64,000 bases of DNA from Bacillota bacterium (GTDB lineage: Bacteria > Bacillota_I > Bacilli_A > RF39 > UBA660): assembly GCA_015059495.1 (NCBI GenBank), contig SVAI01000001.1, forward strand, positions 186,001 through 250,000, written 5' to 3'. Under the pieces are notes generated by a model, which saw only the letters and a program-made list of their open reading frames with translations, was not told the DNA's origin and made no database searches. This document shows positions 17,311 through 25,946 of the stretch, one piece after another. Within the stretch, counting starts at the first letter, position 1. Each line of letters begins with the position of its first letter. Position numbers and translations under genes: made by a program.

Positions 17311-18501
17311 ATGTATAAAATAACGTCACTAAATAATCAAGGATTAGGTATATGCTATGTTAATAATAAAATAACTTTTGTTTATAATACCTTAATCGGT
17401 GATGTAGTGGATATCGAAATAATAAGAACTACTTCTAAATATAATATAGCTAAAGTTAAAAATTATATAAAAAGAAGTGATTCCTATAAAGCATCTTTTT
17501 GTAAATATTCATCTACTTGTGGTGGATGTAATTTCTTAAATATGTCTTATGAAGATACGCTAGTATATAAAAGAGAAAAAGTAGAACATGTACTTAAAAA
17601 ATTTGCTAATATAGATGAATATGTAGCTATAGTTTCTTCAGATAATAGATATAATTATAGAAATAAAATAACACTACAAGTACAAAATAAAGAAATAGGA
17701 TATTATACTTATAATACTAATGAAATAGTAGCTATAGATAATTGCTTAATAGCTAAAGATTCAATTAATCAAATAATACCTATCTTAAAAGAATTTAATG
17801 TTAATAATGGTAAAATAATAATACGTTGTAATTATATAGATGAACTATTAATACATATAATTACTGATGATAGAGTTAAAGTACCAACTAATTTACCATC
17901 TAATATTAAAGGAATAGTAGTTAACTCTAAAACATTATATGGAGATAACTTCTTAATAGATAAAATAGGGGATAAATACTTTAAATTATCATATGATTCA
18001 TTCTTTCAAGTTAATAATTATGTCTCATCTATTATCTTTGATTTAATAGATAAACATATCTTAAAAGATGAAAATATATTAGACTTATATTGTGGGGTAG
18101 GAACACTAGGTTTAAGTACTTACATAAAAGATAAAAAATTATATGGTATTGAAATAGTAGAGAATGCTATTAACAACGCTATATATAATGCTAAACATAA
18201 TAGTGTAGTAAATTATGATTATAAATGTGGTAAAGTAGAAGATCAAATAAGTAGATATATTAATGAAAATATTGGAGTAGTAATAGTAGATCCTCCAAGA
18301 AAAGGATTAGACAAAAAAGCACTAAATTCAATACTTGCTATTAATCCTAAACAAGTAATATATGTATCTTGTGATCCAATTACTTTAGCAAGAGATTTAA
18401 ATACCTTAAAAGATAGATATAAAATAGAATATATATGTGCATTAGATATGTTTCCAAATACCTATCATGTAGAAACATTTGTAGTATTAAAAAGAAAATA
18501 A
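17311..18501 (+). CDS. rlmD: 23S rRNA (uracil-C5)-methyltransferase, RlmD/RumA type
   Basis: This 396-residue protein belongs to the TrmA/RumA family. A TRAM-like N-terminus (GLGICYVNNKITFVYNTLIGD) precedes a 4Fe-4S site (CKYSSTCGGC, with a later Cys in DNCLIA). The SAM domain has DSFFQVNN, ILDLYCGVGTLGLS and VIVDPPRKGLDKKAL, and the catalytic Cys lies in YVSCDPITLARDL. Family enzymes methylate C5 of U1939 or U747 in 23S rRNA. Firmicutes often have RlmCD forms, so which position is methylated cannot be told from sequence. It is co-transcribed with the small membrane protein before it. Confidence 0.9.
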   Translation: MYKITSLNNQGLGICYVNNKITFVYNTLIGDVVDIEIIRTTSKYNIAKVKNYIKRSDSYKASFCKYSSTCGGCNFLNMSYEDTLVYKREKVEHVLKKFANIDEYVAIVSSDNRYNYRNKITLQVQNKEIGYYTYNTNEIVAIDNCLIAKDSINQIIPILKEFNVNNGKIIIRCNYIDELLIHIITDDRVKVPTNLPSNIKGIVVNSKTLYGDNFLIDKIGDKYFKLSYDSFFQVNNYVSSIIFDLIDKHILKDENILDLYCGVGTLGLSTYIKDKKLYGIEIVENAINNAIYNAKHNSVVNYDYKCGKVEDQISRYINENIGVVIVDPPRKGLDKKALNSILAINPKQVIYVSCDPITLARDLNTLKDRYKIEYICALDMFPNTYHVETFVVLKRK

Positions 18502-18579
18502 ATGTGTGATAAACAATATATAATGAAGATAATTACGAATATAAAATAAATACAATAAAAGAAGATTTAAGAGGTTAAT

Positions 18580-19068
18580 ATGATAACAATAAATAGAGTT
18601 AATAAAGAAGAAAAATACTTACTAGATAATTTGTTACAATTATATTTACATGATATTAGTTTATATTTTCCAATGGATTTTGATTCAAAAGAAGGTAAAT
18701 ATATATATGATGATTTATCAAAATATTTTGATGGATCAAATAACTATGCATACTTATTAAAAGATGATGAAAATATAATTGGTTTTTCTTTAGTAGATAC
18801 TACGGAAGATAATACAATGGTTATTCAAGAAATGTTTATTTTAAATAACTATAAGAGTAAGGGTTATGGTAAAGAAATAGCAACAAAGATATTTGATATG
18901 CATAAAGGTAATTGGGTAGTTAAAGCACTTCCTTGTTCACCTAAAGCAGAGAATTTTTGGAAAAGAACAATTGAGGAATATACTAATAACACAAATGAAT
19001 TAGAATATATTGGTAAATATAATAGAGCGGTATTTAAATTTAATAATGAAAAAATACCAAATAAATAG
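18580..19068 (+). CDS. GNAT-family N-acetyltransferase
   Basis: The 162-residue product shows a GNAT fold pattern: YAYLLKDDENIIGFSLV (beta2-beta3), IQEMFILNNYKSKGYGKEIATKIF with the acetyl-CoA loop K-x-x-G-Y-G, and PCSPKAENFWKRTIEEY (beta5 and the last helix). The substrate is unknown. GAGG precedes the ATG. The preceding 78 bases hold no strong terminator, so weak read-through from the methyltransferase gene is possible. Confidence 0.8.
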   Translation: MITINRVNKEEKYLLDNLLQLYLHDISLYFPMDFDSKEGKYIYDDLSKYFDGSNNYAYLLKDDENIIGFSLVDTTEDNTMVIQEMFILNNYKSKGYGKEIATKIFDMHKGNWVVKALPCSPKAENFWKRTIEEYTNNTNELEYIGKYNRAVFKFNNEKIPNK

Positions 19069-19119
19069 ACAAATAAAATTAAATATGATTTAATATAATT
19101 AAAGAAAGAGGGAGACTTT

Positions 19120-19482
19120 ATGGGAAAAGAAGATAAGGAAGCAAAAGTGGTAGAAAAAGAAGAAACTACTGAAGTTAAAGAAGAAGTAAAAGAAACTAAA
19201 AAGGAAAAGAAAAATGATGTTGCAATAACTATTATTAAAAAAGTATGGGATATCATTTTCTGGGTTGCAGTTTTATGTTTAGTTGCAATTTGGATTGCAG
19301 ACTTTGCATTTGTTAAACAAGACAAGGATCCAAAATTCTGTATTAAAAAAGAAACTATTACTACAGAAAAAGGAACTATCGAAGCTTGTACTGGTCTAGG
19401 TTATAAAGTATATAAATACAATACTGCTGGACTAGAAGGTGCAAGAGATTTTGGACCATTCTGGCAAGATTATAGAAAATAA
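19120..19482 (+). CDS. Small membrane protein with charged N-terminal tail
   Basis: This 120-residue protein starts after AAAGAGGGAG. Residues 1-35 are almost only Lys, Glu, Val and Thr. One membrane span (about 43-65, VWDIIFWVAVLCLVAIWIAD) is followed by a small external part with two Cys (KFCIKKETI, EACTGLGYKVYKY) that could form a disulfide. No known family is recognised. It is a single gene with a clear terminator. The many GTT, GCA and GGT codons suggest fair expression. Confidence 0.7.
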   Translation: MGKEDKEAKVVEKEETTEVKEEVKETKKEKKNDVAITIIKKVWDIIFWVAVLCLVAIWIADFAFVKQDKDPKFCIKKETITTEKGTIEACTGLGYKVYKYNTAGLEGARDFGPFWQDYRK

Positions 19483-19506
19483 CATTAGTCTCTAATGTTT
19501 TTTTTA
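19481..19506 (+). terminator. Intrinsic terminator
   Basis: AACATTAG / CTAATGTT around TCT, then a T run; it begins at the stop codon of the gene at 19120. Confidence 0.85.
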
Positions 19507-19551
19507 TGCATATAATTATATTAAGCAATAATTTGATTATTGAAGGAGCAT

Positions 19552-19599
19552 ATGTTTGAAAAACAAAATTTTGTTGTATTTTTATATATTTTATGTTAA
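19552..19599 (+). CDS. Possible 15-codon small ORF upstream of the riboswitch
   Basis: GAAGGAG (19542-19548) lies 3 bases before ATG, and the frame reads MFEKQNFVVFLYILC, then stop. A TATAAT at about 19511-19516 could drive it. The spacing is tight and the ORF is very short, so it may be chance. It ends just before the riboswitch region. Confidence 0.25.
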   Translation: MFEKQNFVVFLYILC

Positions 19600-19612
19600 A
19601 GTATTAACACAA

Positions 19613-19739
19613 AGAAGTATCTATGGGCAAAACAGGTGAAAATCTGCGGCGCAAAGCTTTAGAACCTAAGGATTAATATTAATTAATTACGGTCGTCAGT
19701 ATTTAAGGGGGAAAATATTAATTTATGGTAGTCAGCTGC
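19613..19739 (+). ncRNA. c-di-GMP-I (GEMM) riboswitch with extended P3
   Basis: The aptamer shows ATGGGCAAA, a P2 hairpin CAGGT-GAAA-ATCTG (19633-19646, GAAA tetraloop), then GCGCAAAGC, the tetraloop receptor halves CCTAAG (19665-19670) and TATGG (19724-19728), and the closing TAGTCAGCTGC. These match the clostridial GEMM-I consensus. Between the receptor halves, ATTAATATT (19672-19680) pairs with AATATTAAT (19714-19722), and the loop contains a second GGTCGTCAG phrase, so P3 is longer than usual. The 3' end shares bases with the terminator that follows, so ligand binding should change read-through into the large adhesin gene. The direction (on or off) is not certain. Confidence 0.85.
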
Positions 19740-19768
19740 ATTTGTTTGTATAAACAAGTGCTTTTTTT
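19738..19768 (+). terminator. Riboswitch expression-platform terminator
   Basis: GCATTTGTTT / AAACAAGTGC (10-bp stem with one G-U pair, loop GTAT) followed by TTTTTTT. The first three bases of the stem overlap the aptamer's closing strand, as expected of a transcriptional riboswitch. Confidence 0.88.
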
Positions 19769-19794
19769 GTTTTAAGGAGAAGAGAGGTAAATTT

Positions 19795-22700
19795 ATGGAT
19801 AAGAAGAAATTATTAGCATTAGCAATATTCTTAATCATGGGTTTCTTTATGATTACATTTGCCAATCCATCTGATCAACTAACACCAGTTGATAATAATG
19901 CAAATGAACCTGTGGCTGATAATACTAATGCAAACCAAACAACACCTACTGATAATGCACAAAATAGACCAACTACACCTGCTGCAAATGCGGGAACAAC
20001 TACTAATACCCCAGTTGTAACACCAGTAGTTGATGATAATACAGATACTCAACCAACTAATGACGATGAAAAAAATGATCCTCAAGTAAACATTTATACT
20101 GTTACTTTTGTTGATCATGATGGAAAGGCTTTAAAGATTCAAGCTGTAGCTGAACATCAAGATGCAACAGCTAGTGATATTAAAGTTTTAGATTACACAG
20201 TAGGTAATATGACTTATACATTTGCTAAATGGGATAAGGATTTTACTGATGTAACATCAAACTTAACTGTTAAAGCTTTATACAACGTAAAATCAATTAT
20301 TGCTGTAGTAGTAATTGATGGAGAAAAGACTGATAAAACAGTTGAAGTATACGTTAATGAAGATACTGAAAATAAAAAGAATGTTAAATTAACTGAAGAT
20401 AACATTAATGATTATATTAATGTTGAAGAGTTACCAGAAGAAAATGCTGGTGAAACTAACACAGCTAAAGAATTAAAATACGATAAAGAAGATGGATATA
20501 TTATCGTAGTTGATACTGATAAAATCGATTACACAATTACTGGTACTAAAACTGAAGAAGGAACTGTAACAGTAAATGGTAAAGATGAAATCACTGCTAA
20601 TATCGGTGATGTAGTAGTATTGGATAATAAACCAGCATATGGTTATGAATTTGATCATTATGTAGCAACTGATAGTGATGGAAATGAAGTTGAAATTATA
20701 ACTAAAGATGGAGAATCTATAATTATAGTAGATACAAAAGATATTGAAGTTACTGCAGTTTACGTAGAACATGAATTTGATGTAACATTCAAAGCTCATG
20801 GATATGAAACTACTCAAAAAGTTGCTTACAAAAAAGCTGCTGTAAATAAAGAAGATGAATTAACAGAAGCAAATAAGAATTATGAAGAAGCAGGATGGGC
20901 TTATACATATTCTCAATGGGATACCGATTTCTCATCAATCATTGCAGATACTGTAGTAAATGCAGTTTATACTAGAGAAGCAATCCCATATACAATTAAT
21001 TACAGATATGTAATTGAAGGAACTAATAACGAAGGATATTTTGTTGAAGGTGAAAATACTAACCAAACATCTTACGATGTAAGAGATACATTTAGATTAG
21101 TAGATCCTTCAAAAACAGGATATGACTTTGTTAAATGGACAGAAGGTAATAAAACTGTAACTGGTATTACTGCTGGTGAATTCGGTGAAAGAACATTCAC
21201 TGCTGTATTTAAACCAAGTAAAAATAACAAATACAGAGTTATTACTTATGCTGAAAGATTAGAAGAAAAAGAAAATGCTCAAAATGCAACAGATAGAAAA
21301 TATGCACTTATTAAAAATAATACATATAACTATACTGCTAAAGCAACAACTGGAGCTTCTGTTGAAGTAACTCCAGCTGCAATGAAGGGATTTGTTGCTC
21401 CAGCTGCACAAACTAAGACTATCGAAGCAGATGGTTCAACAACATATACATTCTTCTATGATAGAGAAGTACATACGTTAACATTTAAATTAAATGGAGA
21501 AGTTATGGAAGGATATCCTCAAACATTAAAATATGGAACTCCTATTACAGCTCCAACATTAAGTGCTGATGAAGGATATACATTAGTAGGATTTGGTAAT
21601 GTTGCAAAAACTATGGGAGAAACTGATCTAACATATACTGCAACAATTACTCCAAACGAAGATACTAAATATAGAGTAATTTCTTATACTCAAAAATTAG
21701 TTGTTAATCCAGAAGCTGATTCTGAATTATCAAATTATACAGTAATTAAAAATGCTACTTATAACTATACTGGTGAAGCTACAACTAATACAAAAGTAAC
21801 TGTTACACCAGCTGCTATGAGAGGATTTGTTACACCAGCTGCTCAAGAAAAAACAATTGCAGGTGATGGAACAACTGTTTATGAATTCTTTTATAATAGA
21901 GAAGAACACCAATTATCATTTATAGTAGATGGTAATGTTATGAGTGGATATCCAAAAACATTAAGATTTGGTGCTGCAATTACTGCTCCAACAGTTAATG
22001 TACCACAAGGATATACATTCTCAGGATTTGGAACTATTGCTTCTAATATGGAAACTACAGATTTAACTTATAGCGGAACTATTACACCAAATAAAAATAC
22101 TAAATACTATGTAGTAGTAAAAGAAGAAGATTTAAATGGAAATATGATTGAAGTTTCAAGAACTGATAAGACTGGAACTACAGGTGAAACAGCTACTGCA
22201 ACTGTAGATAATAAAGTAGGATTTACTGTAGATGCTAATGAAAAATCAACTACAATTAATGGTAATGGTAAATCTGAAATAGTATTTAATTACACAAGAA
22301 TTAAGAGTACTTTAACATTTACAATAAAAGATACTGATACAAATGCTGTTGAAACAGTTAAGACTGTTGAAAATGTACCATATGGTGCAAGAATAGCTTC
22401 TTATGCTCCAACTGCAAATGATTATACTATTGCTGAAGGTTATAATTTCTCAACATGGACTTTAACTGGTAATATGCCAGCTGAAGCTAAAACAATTGAA
22501 GCAACTAAGACTATTAAGAAATTTACAGTTAGATGGTCTGTAGATGGTAGAGTAGTAGAAACTGATACTAATGTAACTTATGGTTCTAAACCACAATATA
22601 ATGGATCTACTCCAAGTAAGAGCCCAGTTACTGATGAATCAGGTTATAAATACAACTATACATTTACAGGATGGAAAGATTTAACAAGTGATACAATTAT

Positions 22701-23769
22701 TACAGATAATACAACATTTAATGCTGAATTAGTAACATTAAAAGCTGAAATAATTGATGGTAAACAATTATCATATACACTAAAGGATAATACACAAAAT
22801 ATTAAAAATGATATTATTGTTACTGTAATAGATGAAAATAATAAAGTTGTTAAAAAATTATCAAATGACGATTATTCAACAGACTTTGATAATACTAAAC
22901 TAACATATGATAATAATAAAAATTTAACTATTAGCTACTCCTATAAGAATAATAACTTAACTAATAATAAGTTATTCTATGAAATAAGAAGAAAAGCATT
23001 TAATACTAAATTTGAAGTAATTAGTGTTGGTAATACATATGAAGCGTCAAATAATTATTGTTATGAATTCGATTGCTCAGAAGATACAACAACTGTAGCA
23101 TTAGACAATAAAGTGTTAGAAGTAATCGAACATTATAATCAACGCATTGATGTTAATAAAGTAACAGCTAACTATAAAACAACTGGAAATGAAGTATTAT
23201 ATTTACCAAAACGTAGTGACGGTAAACCACAAGAAGTAAGATGGACTGAAATTAAAAACGGTGATATTTACGATCCTGTCTATATTGCTCATAGTGCAAA
23301 CTATGACTATAGAAATACATTCGTAAGAGACGCATCTAATACTACTGTAAAACATGGTGAAAATTATCCACAATATTCATATAAAGATGGTAAAGACATG
23401 TCCGGTACTAAATGTGAAGATGTTGAAAAAGTTAAAGACTATTGTGATGGATATGAAGGATTTTTAACAGGAATATGTTATGGACAATGGATATATAAAT
23501 ATGTTCCAACAGATTGTTCATACGATTATAAATATGTAGCTAGAACTGCTCAAACTAAGAACTTATACAGAATTAAGGATGAAAAGTTCGTAGAATACAA
23601 ACCTGTAAGATATGATATTAATATGGATGATATTAATACTGTAACAATTGAATATTATAATCATGGTAATGAAGATGAACATGTTAAAGCAGGAAACTAT
23701 GTAGTAGTATTCGAATATGATAGAGTATTAAATAAATTTGTTTGCATCGATGAACACGAAGTTAAATAG
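19795..23769 (+). CDS. Large repeat-rich secreted surface protein under c-di-GMP control
   Basis: This 1324-residue protein has a signal peptide (MDKKKLLALAIFLIMGFF, likely cleavage after TFA near residue 23), then a low-complexity Asn/Thr/Pro/Asp linker to about residue 100. Many Ig-like/InlB B-type and MucBP-like repeats follow, marked by VTFVDHDGKAL, GYDFVKWTEGN and FTGWKD. Two adjacent copies of a unit of about 140 residues begin KYRVITYAERL and KYRVISYTQKL, each with a conserved VTPAAM-x-GFV segment. The C-terminal 250 residues are Cys- and Tyr-rich (CYGQWIYKYVPTDCSYDYKY). No LPXTG, GW or LysM anchor is visible. It is probably an adhesin or matrix protein. GGAGAAGAGAGGT precedes the ATG. 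Confidence 0.85.
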   Translation: MDKKKLLALAIFLIMGFFMITFANPSDQLTPVDNNANEPVADNTNANQTTPTDNAQNRPTTPAANAGTTTNTPVVTPVVDDNTDTQPTNDDEKNDPQVNIYTVTFVDHDGKALKIQAVAEHQDATASDIKVLDYTVGNMTYTFAKWDKDFTDVTSNLTVKALYNVKSIIAVVVIDGEKTDKTVEVYVNEDTENKKNVKLTEDNINDYINVEELPEENAGETNTAKELKYDKEDGYIIVVDTDKIDYTITGTKTEEGTVTVNGKDEITANIGDVVVLDNKPAYGYEFDHYVATDSDGNEVEIITKDGESIIIVDTKDIEVTAVYVEHEFDVTFKAHGYETTQKVAYKKAAVNKEDELTEANKNYEEAGWAYTYSQWDTDFSSIIADTVVNAVYTREAIPYTINYRYVIEGTNNEGYFVEGENTNQTSYDVRDTFRLVDPSKTGYDFVKWTEGNKTVTGITAGEFGERTFTAVFKPSKNNKYRVITYAERLEEKENAQNATDRKYALIKNNTYNYTAKATTGASVEVTPAAMKGFVAPAAQTKTIEADGSTTYTFFYDREVHTLTFKLNGEVMEGYPQTLKYGTPITAPTLSADEGYTLVGFGNVAKTMGETDLTYTATITPNEDTKYRVISYTQKLVVNPEADSELSNYTVIKNATYNYTGEATTNTKVTVTPAAMRGFVTPAAQEKTIAGDGTTVYEFFYNREEHQLSFIVDGNVMSGYPKTLRFGAAITAPTVNVPQGYTFSGFGTIASNMETTDLTYSGTITPNKNTKYYVVVKEEDLNGNMIEVSRTDKTGTTGETATATVDNKVGFTVDANEKSTTINGNGKSEIVFNYTRIKSTLTFTIKDTDTNAVETVKTVENVPYGARIASYAPTANDYTIAEGYNFSTWTLTGNMPAEAKTIEATKTIKKFTVRWSVDGRVVETDTNVTYGSKPQYNGSTPSKSPVTDESGYKYNYTFTGWKDLTSDTIITDNTTFNAELVTLKAEIIDGKQLSYTLKDNTQNIKNDIIVTVIDENNKVVKKLSNDDYSTDFDNTKLTYDNNKNLTISYSYKNNNLTNNKLFYEIRRKAFNTKFEVISVGNTYEASNNYCYEFDCSEDTTTVALDNKVLEVIEHYNQRIDVNKVTANYKTTGNEVLYLPKRSDGKPQEVRWTEIKNGDIYDPVYIAHSANYDYRNTFVRDASNTTVKHGENYPQYSYKDGKDMSGTKCEDVEKVKDYCDGYEGFLTGICYGQWIYKYVPTDCSYDYKYVARTAQTKNLYRIKDEKFVEYKPVRYDINMDDINTVTIEYYNHGNEDEHVKAGNYVVVFEYDRVLNKFVCIDEHEVK

Positions 23770-23780
23770 TTAATTATAAG

Positions 23781-23812
23781 GCATAAACTATAAAGTTTAT
23801 GCTTTATTTTTT
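23781..23812 (+). terminator. Intrinsic terminator after the large surface protein
   Basis: GCATAAACT / AGTTTATGC around ATAA, followed by TTTATTTTTT. Confidence 0.88.
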
Positions 23813-23851
23813 GCATTAATAATGCTATTATATAAGTGAGGTAGGGTACTT

Positions 23852-24364
23852 ATGGATTTTAGAGAAATTAATGAATTTTTTAGAGATTTTGGTAAATACA
23901 TAATAGCTGTAGTTGTTGCAATATTATTATTCCTTTATGTTATATCATTCATGCAAGTTTCTGGACCATCTATGGAACCAACATTTAAAGCAGGAGACTT
24001 AGTGTTTATTTCAAAACTTCACTATAGATTTGGTGAACCTAAAAGAGGAGACATCCTTGTATTTGAAAACAATGGACTTAAAAACTTAATTAAAAGAGTT
24101 GTAGGATTACCTGGAGATAAAATAGAATTTAAGGATAATACTTTATATTTAAATGATCAACCATATAAAGAAGATTATTTAGGTGAAGGTATTGTAACTT
24201 ATGATTTCAAGAGCGATGTAATACCAGATAATTGTTATTTAGTATTAGGAGATAACAGACCTAATTCACAAGACTCAAGAGAATTAGGATGTATAGAAAA
24301 AGATAAGATAATTGGTAAAGTAGTCTTTAGATTCTGGCCAGTTAATAAAATGAAGATGTTTTAA
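23852..24364 (+). CDS. lepB: Signal peptidase I, Ser-Lys type
   Basis: The 170-residue protein has one N-terminal membrane span (about 17-35), the catalytic Ser40 in VSGPSMEPT, Lys81 in LIKRVVGLPGD, and the box GDNRPNSQDSR. This is the standard bacterial (P-type) leader peptidase for Sec substrates and differs in mechanism from the SipW-like enzyme at 3450. It is likely to process the large surface protein just upstream. The start follows GAGGTAGGG. The PH-domain gene follows 14 bases later in the same operon. Confidence 0.95.
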   Translation: MDFREINEFFRDFGKYIIAVVVAILLFLYVISFMQVSGPSMEPTFKAGDLVFISKLHYRFGEPKRGDILVFENNGLKNLIKRVVGLPGDKIEFKDNTLYLNDQPYKEDYLGEGIVTYDFKSDVIPDNCYLVLGDNRPNSQDSRELGCIEKDKIIGKVVFRFWPVNKMKMF

Positions 24365-24378
24365 AGGAGAGATAAATT

Positions 24379-24780
24379 ATGGCATACATGAAAACAAAAG
24401 AAATAACTAAATATTTCTACTTTTATAAAGAATTAGATATTAAAGAATTACCTAAATATGTTACAGACTATATTGATAGTGATGAAAAAATATTATGTGC
24501 ATATGCAACACGTAGAGATAAAGGTGTATTTACAGATAAGAAAATACTATTATTTGATGTTAAAGGTCTAAGTTTAACTTCAAAACAAATACATACTATT
24601 CCTTATAATTCAGTATCATCATTAGCGGTAATGTTTGACCTTTCAAGAGCTGAATTAATATTCTACTTAGATAGTGGTTATCCTCTAGTACTTAAGTTTA
24701 GAAACATGAATGGTGAAGCTAAAGGTAAACTAAGAGTTCTATACTCAGAGATTAGTAAAATAATAAGAAACAAGAAGTAA
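24379..24780 (+). CDS. Bacterial PH-domain protein
   Basis: The 133-residue product fits the bacterial PH domain (bPH_1 type) from about residue 25 on: EKILCAYATRRDKGVFTDKKILLFD, GLSLTSKQIHTIPYNSVSSL, then strands ELIFYLDSGYPLVLKF and a C-terminal helix. There is no membrane span. Function is unknown in the family; membrane or protein binding is possible. AAGGAGAG precedes the ATG, and it is probably co-transcribed with lepB. Confidence 0.78.
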   Translation: MAYMKTKEITKYFYFYKELDIKELPKYVTDYIDSDEKILCAYATRRDKGVFTDKKILLFDVKGLSLTSKQIHTIPYNSVSSLAVMFDLSRAELIFYLDSGYPLVLKFRNMNGEAKGKLRVLYSEISKIIRNKK

Positions 24781-24804
24781 GTGCTTATAGCACTTATTTT
24801 TTTT
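24778..24804 (+). terminator. Intrinsic terminator of the lepB operon
   Basis: TAAGTGCT / AGCACTTA followed by eight T residues. Confidence 0.85.
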
Positions 24805-24888
24805 GTGTCAAATTATGTATAATTTTTAAAATAAAAAAGGAAATAAGAAACTTATCGATAATATATCTTATGAGAGGTGAAATATATT

Positions 24889-25788
24889 ATGGATAATTAT
24901 TATGATCAAATTAAAGAAAGATTAGTAGATGTAGAAATACAAAATAGAGTAAAAGATTACTCAAAAAATAAATATACATTAGAAAAGTATTATGAGATAG
25001 GTAAACTGCTAATTGAAGCCCAAGGAGGAGAAAAAAGGGCAAAATATGGTGGTAGGCTAATAAAGGAATATGCTATTAAACTAAGTAATGAATTAGGTAA
25101 AGTGTACTCATATAGGTCTTTAAATTATATGATTAAATATTATGAGTATCAAAAAGTGCAGGCAGTGCCTGCAAATTTAAGCTGGTCACATTATATTGAA
25201 TTACTATCTTTAAAAAATAGAAAGGCGATAGATTATTATATAAATAAATGTATTCAAGGCAATTTATCGACGAGAAAATTAAGAACGTTAATTAAGTCTA
25301 AAGAATATGAAAGGTTACCTGAGAATACAAAAAATAAACTAATAGCCAAAGAAGAGATTAATATAACTGATGTAGTACCAAATCCAATTGTTATTAATAA
25401 TCCTAATAATGTTGATATAGTAAAAGAAAAAGTATTACAACAATTGATACTTGAAGATATTCCATCATTTTTAGAACAACTGGGATCAGGTTTTACTTTT
25501 ATTAAAAATGAATATCCAATTAAGTTAGGTGATACATATAATTATATAGATATATTGTTGTTTAATTATATATATAATTGCTTTGTAGTAGTAGAACTTA
25601 AAGTAAATGAGTTAAGAAAAGAATATATAGGACAAATAGAAACATATGTTAATTATATTGATAATAATGTTAAACAAATTAATCATAATAAAACTATAGG
25701 TATAATTGTATCTAAGCTTAATAATAAATATATTATTAAATATTGTACTAATCCTAATATATTATTTAAAGAATATTTAATAAAATAA
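24889..25788 (+). CDS. DUF1016-family PD-(D/E)XK nuclease (YhcG-like)
   Basis: The ATG at 24889 is preferred to the GTG at 24877, which lies in the GAGAGGTGA ribosome site. The 299-residue product has the DUF1016 N-terminal helical domain (YEIGKLLIEAQGGEKRAKYG, SYRSLNYMIKYYE, LSWSHYIELL) and a C-terminal nuclease core (IDILLFNY, then FVVVELK, then GQIETYVNY), fitting a PD-(D/E)XK fold. E. coli YhcG-like members are about 350 residues. These genes are patchy and often lie near defence or mobile loci; the cellular target is unknown. A GC-rich palindrome sits inside the gene at 25157-25173. It is a single gene with its own terminator. Confidence 0.85.
   Translation: MDNYYDQIKERLVDVEIQNRVKDYSKNKYTLEKYYEIGKLLIEAQGGEKRAKYGGRLIKEYAIKLSNELGKVYSYRSLNYMIKYYEYQKVQAVPANLSWSHYIELLSLKNRKAIDYYINKCIQGNLSTRKLRTLIKSKEYERLPENTKNKLIAKEEINITDVVPNPIVINNPNNVDIVKEKVLQQLILEDIPSFLEQLGSGFTFIKNEYPIKLGDTYNYIDILLFNYIYNCFVVVELKVNELRKEYIGQIETYVNYIDNNVKQINHNKTIGIIVSKLNNKYIIKYCTNPNILFKEYLIK
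25157..25173. repeat. GC-rich palindrome inside the DUF1016 gene
   Basis: TGCAGGCA-G-TGCCTGCA, a perfect 8-bp inverted repeat with a one-base centre. It is striking because the flanking DNA is very AT-rich. It encodes part of VQAVPA just before the conserved LSWSHY. Confidence 0.8.
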
Positions 25789-25813
25789 AAAGGAACTATC
25801 TAGTTCTTTTTTT
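25787..25813 (+). terminator. Intrinsic terminator after the DUF1016 gene
   Basis: AAAAAGGAACTA / TAGTTCTTTTTTT (2-base loop), starting at the stop codon. Confidence 0.85.
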
Positions 25814-25901
25814 AGTATATGAATAATAATTTAATGATGAAATTTCATAAGTAATTAGGTGTAAAACACAAGTGTAAAGTTGAATGATAATTTACAACAC
25901 G

Positions 25902-25928
25902 ATTAACATTATATGTTACAATGTTAAT
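25902..25928 (+). promoter_or_regulatory. Promoter -10 box inside an inverted repeat before deoD
   Basis: ATTAACATT (25902-25910) and AATGTTAAT (25920-25928) form a perfect 9-bp inverted repeat with a 9-base spacer. The extended -10 TGTTACAAT (25914-25922) lies within it. A repressor site is the natural reading; no regulator gene is adjacent. Confidence 0.5.
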
Positions 25929-25946
25929 GTAAAGGAGAGTAGACAA

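Noticed and set aside
25884-25946. N-terminal extension of DeoD
   Set aside because: The extra 21 codons cover the promoter and inverted repeat; AAAGGAG and the family length support ATG 25947.
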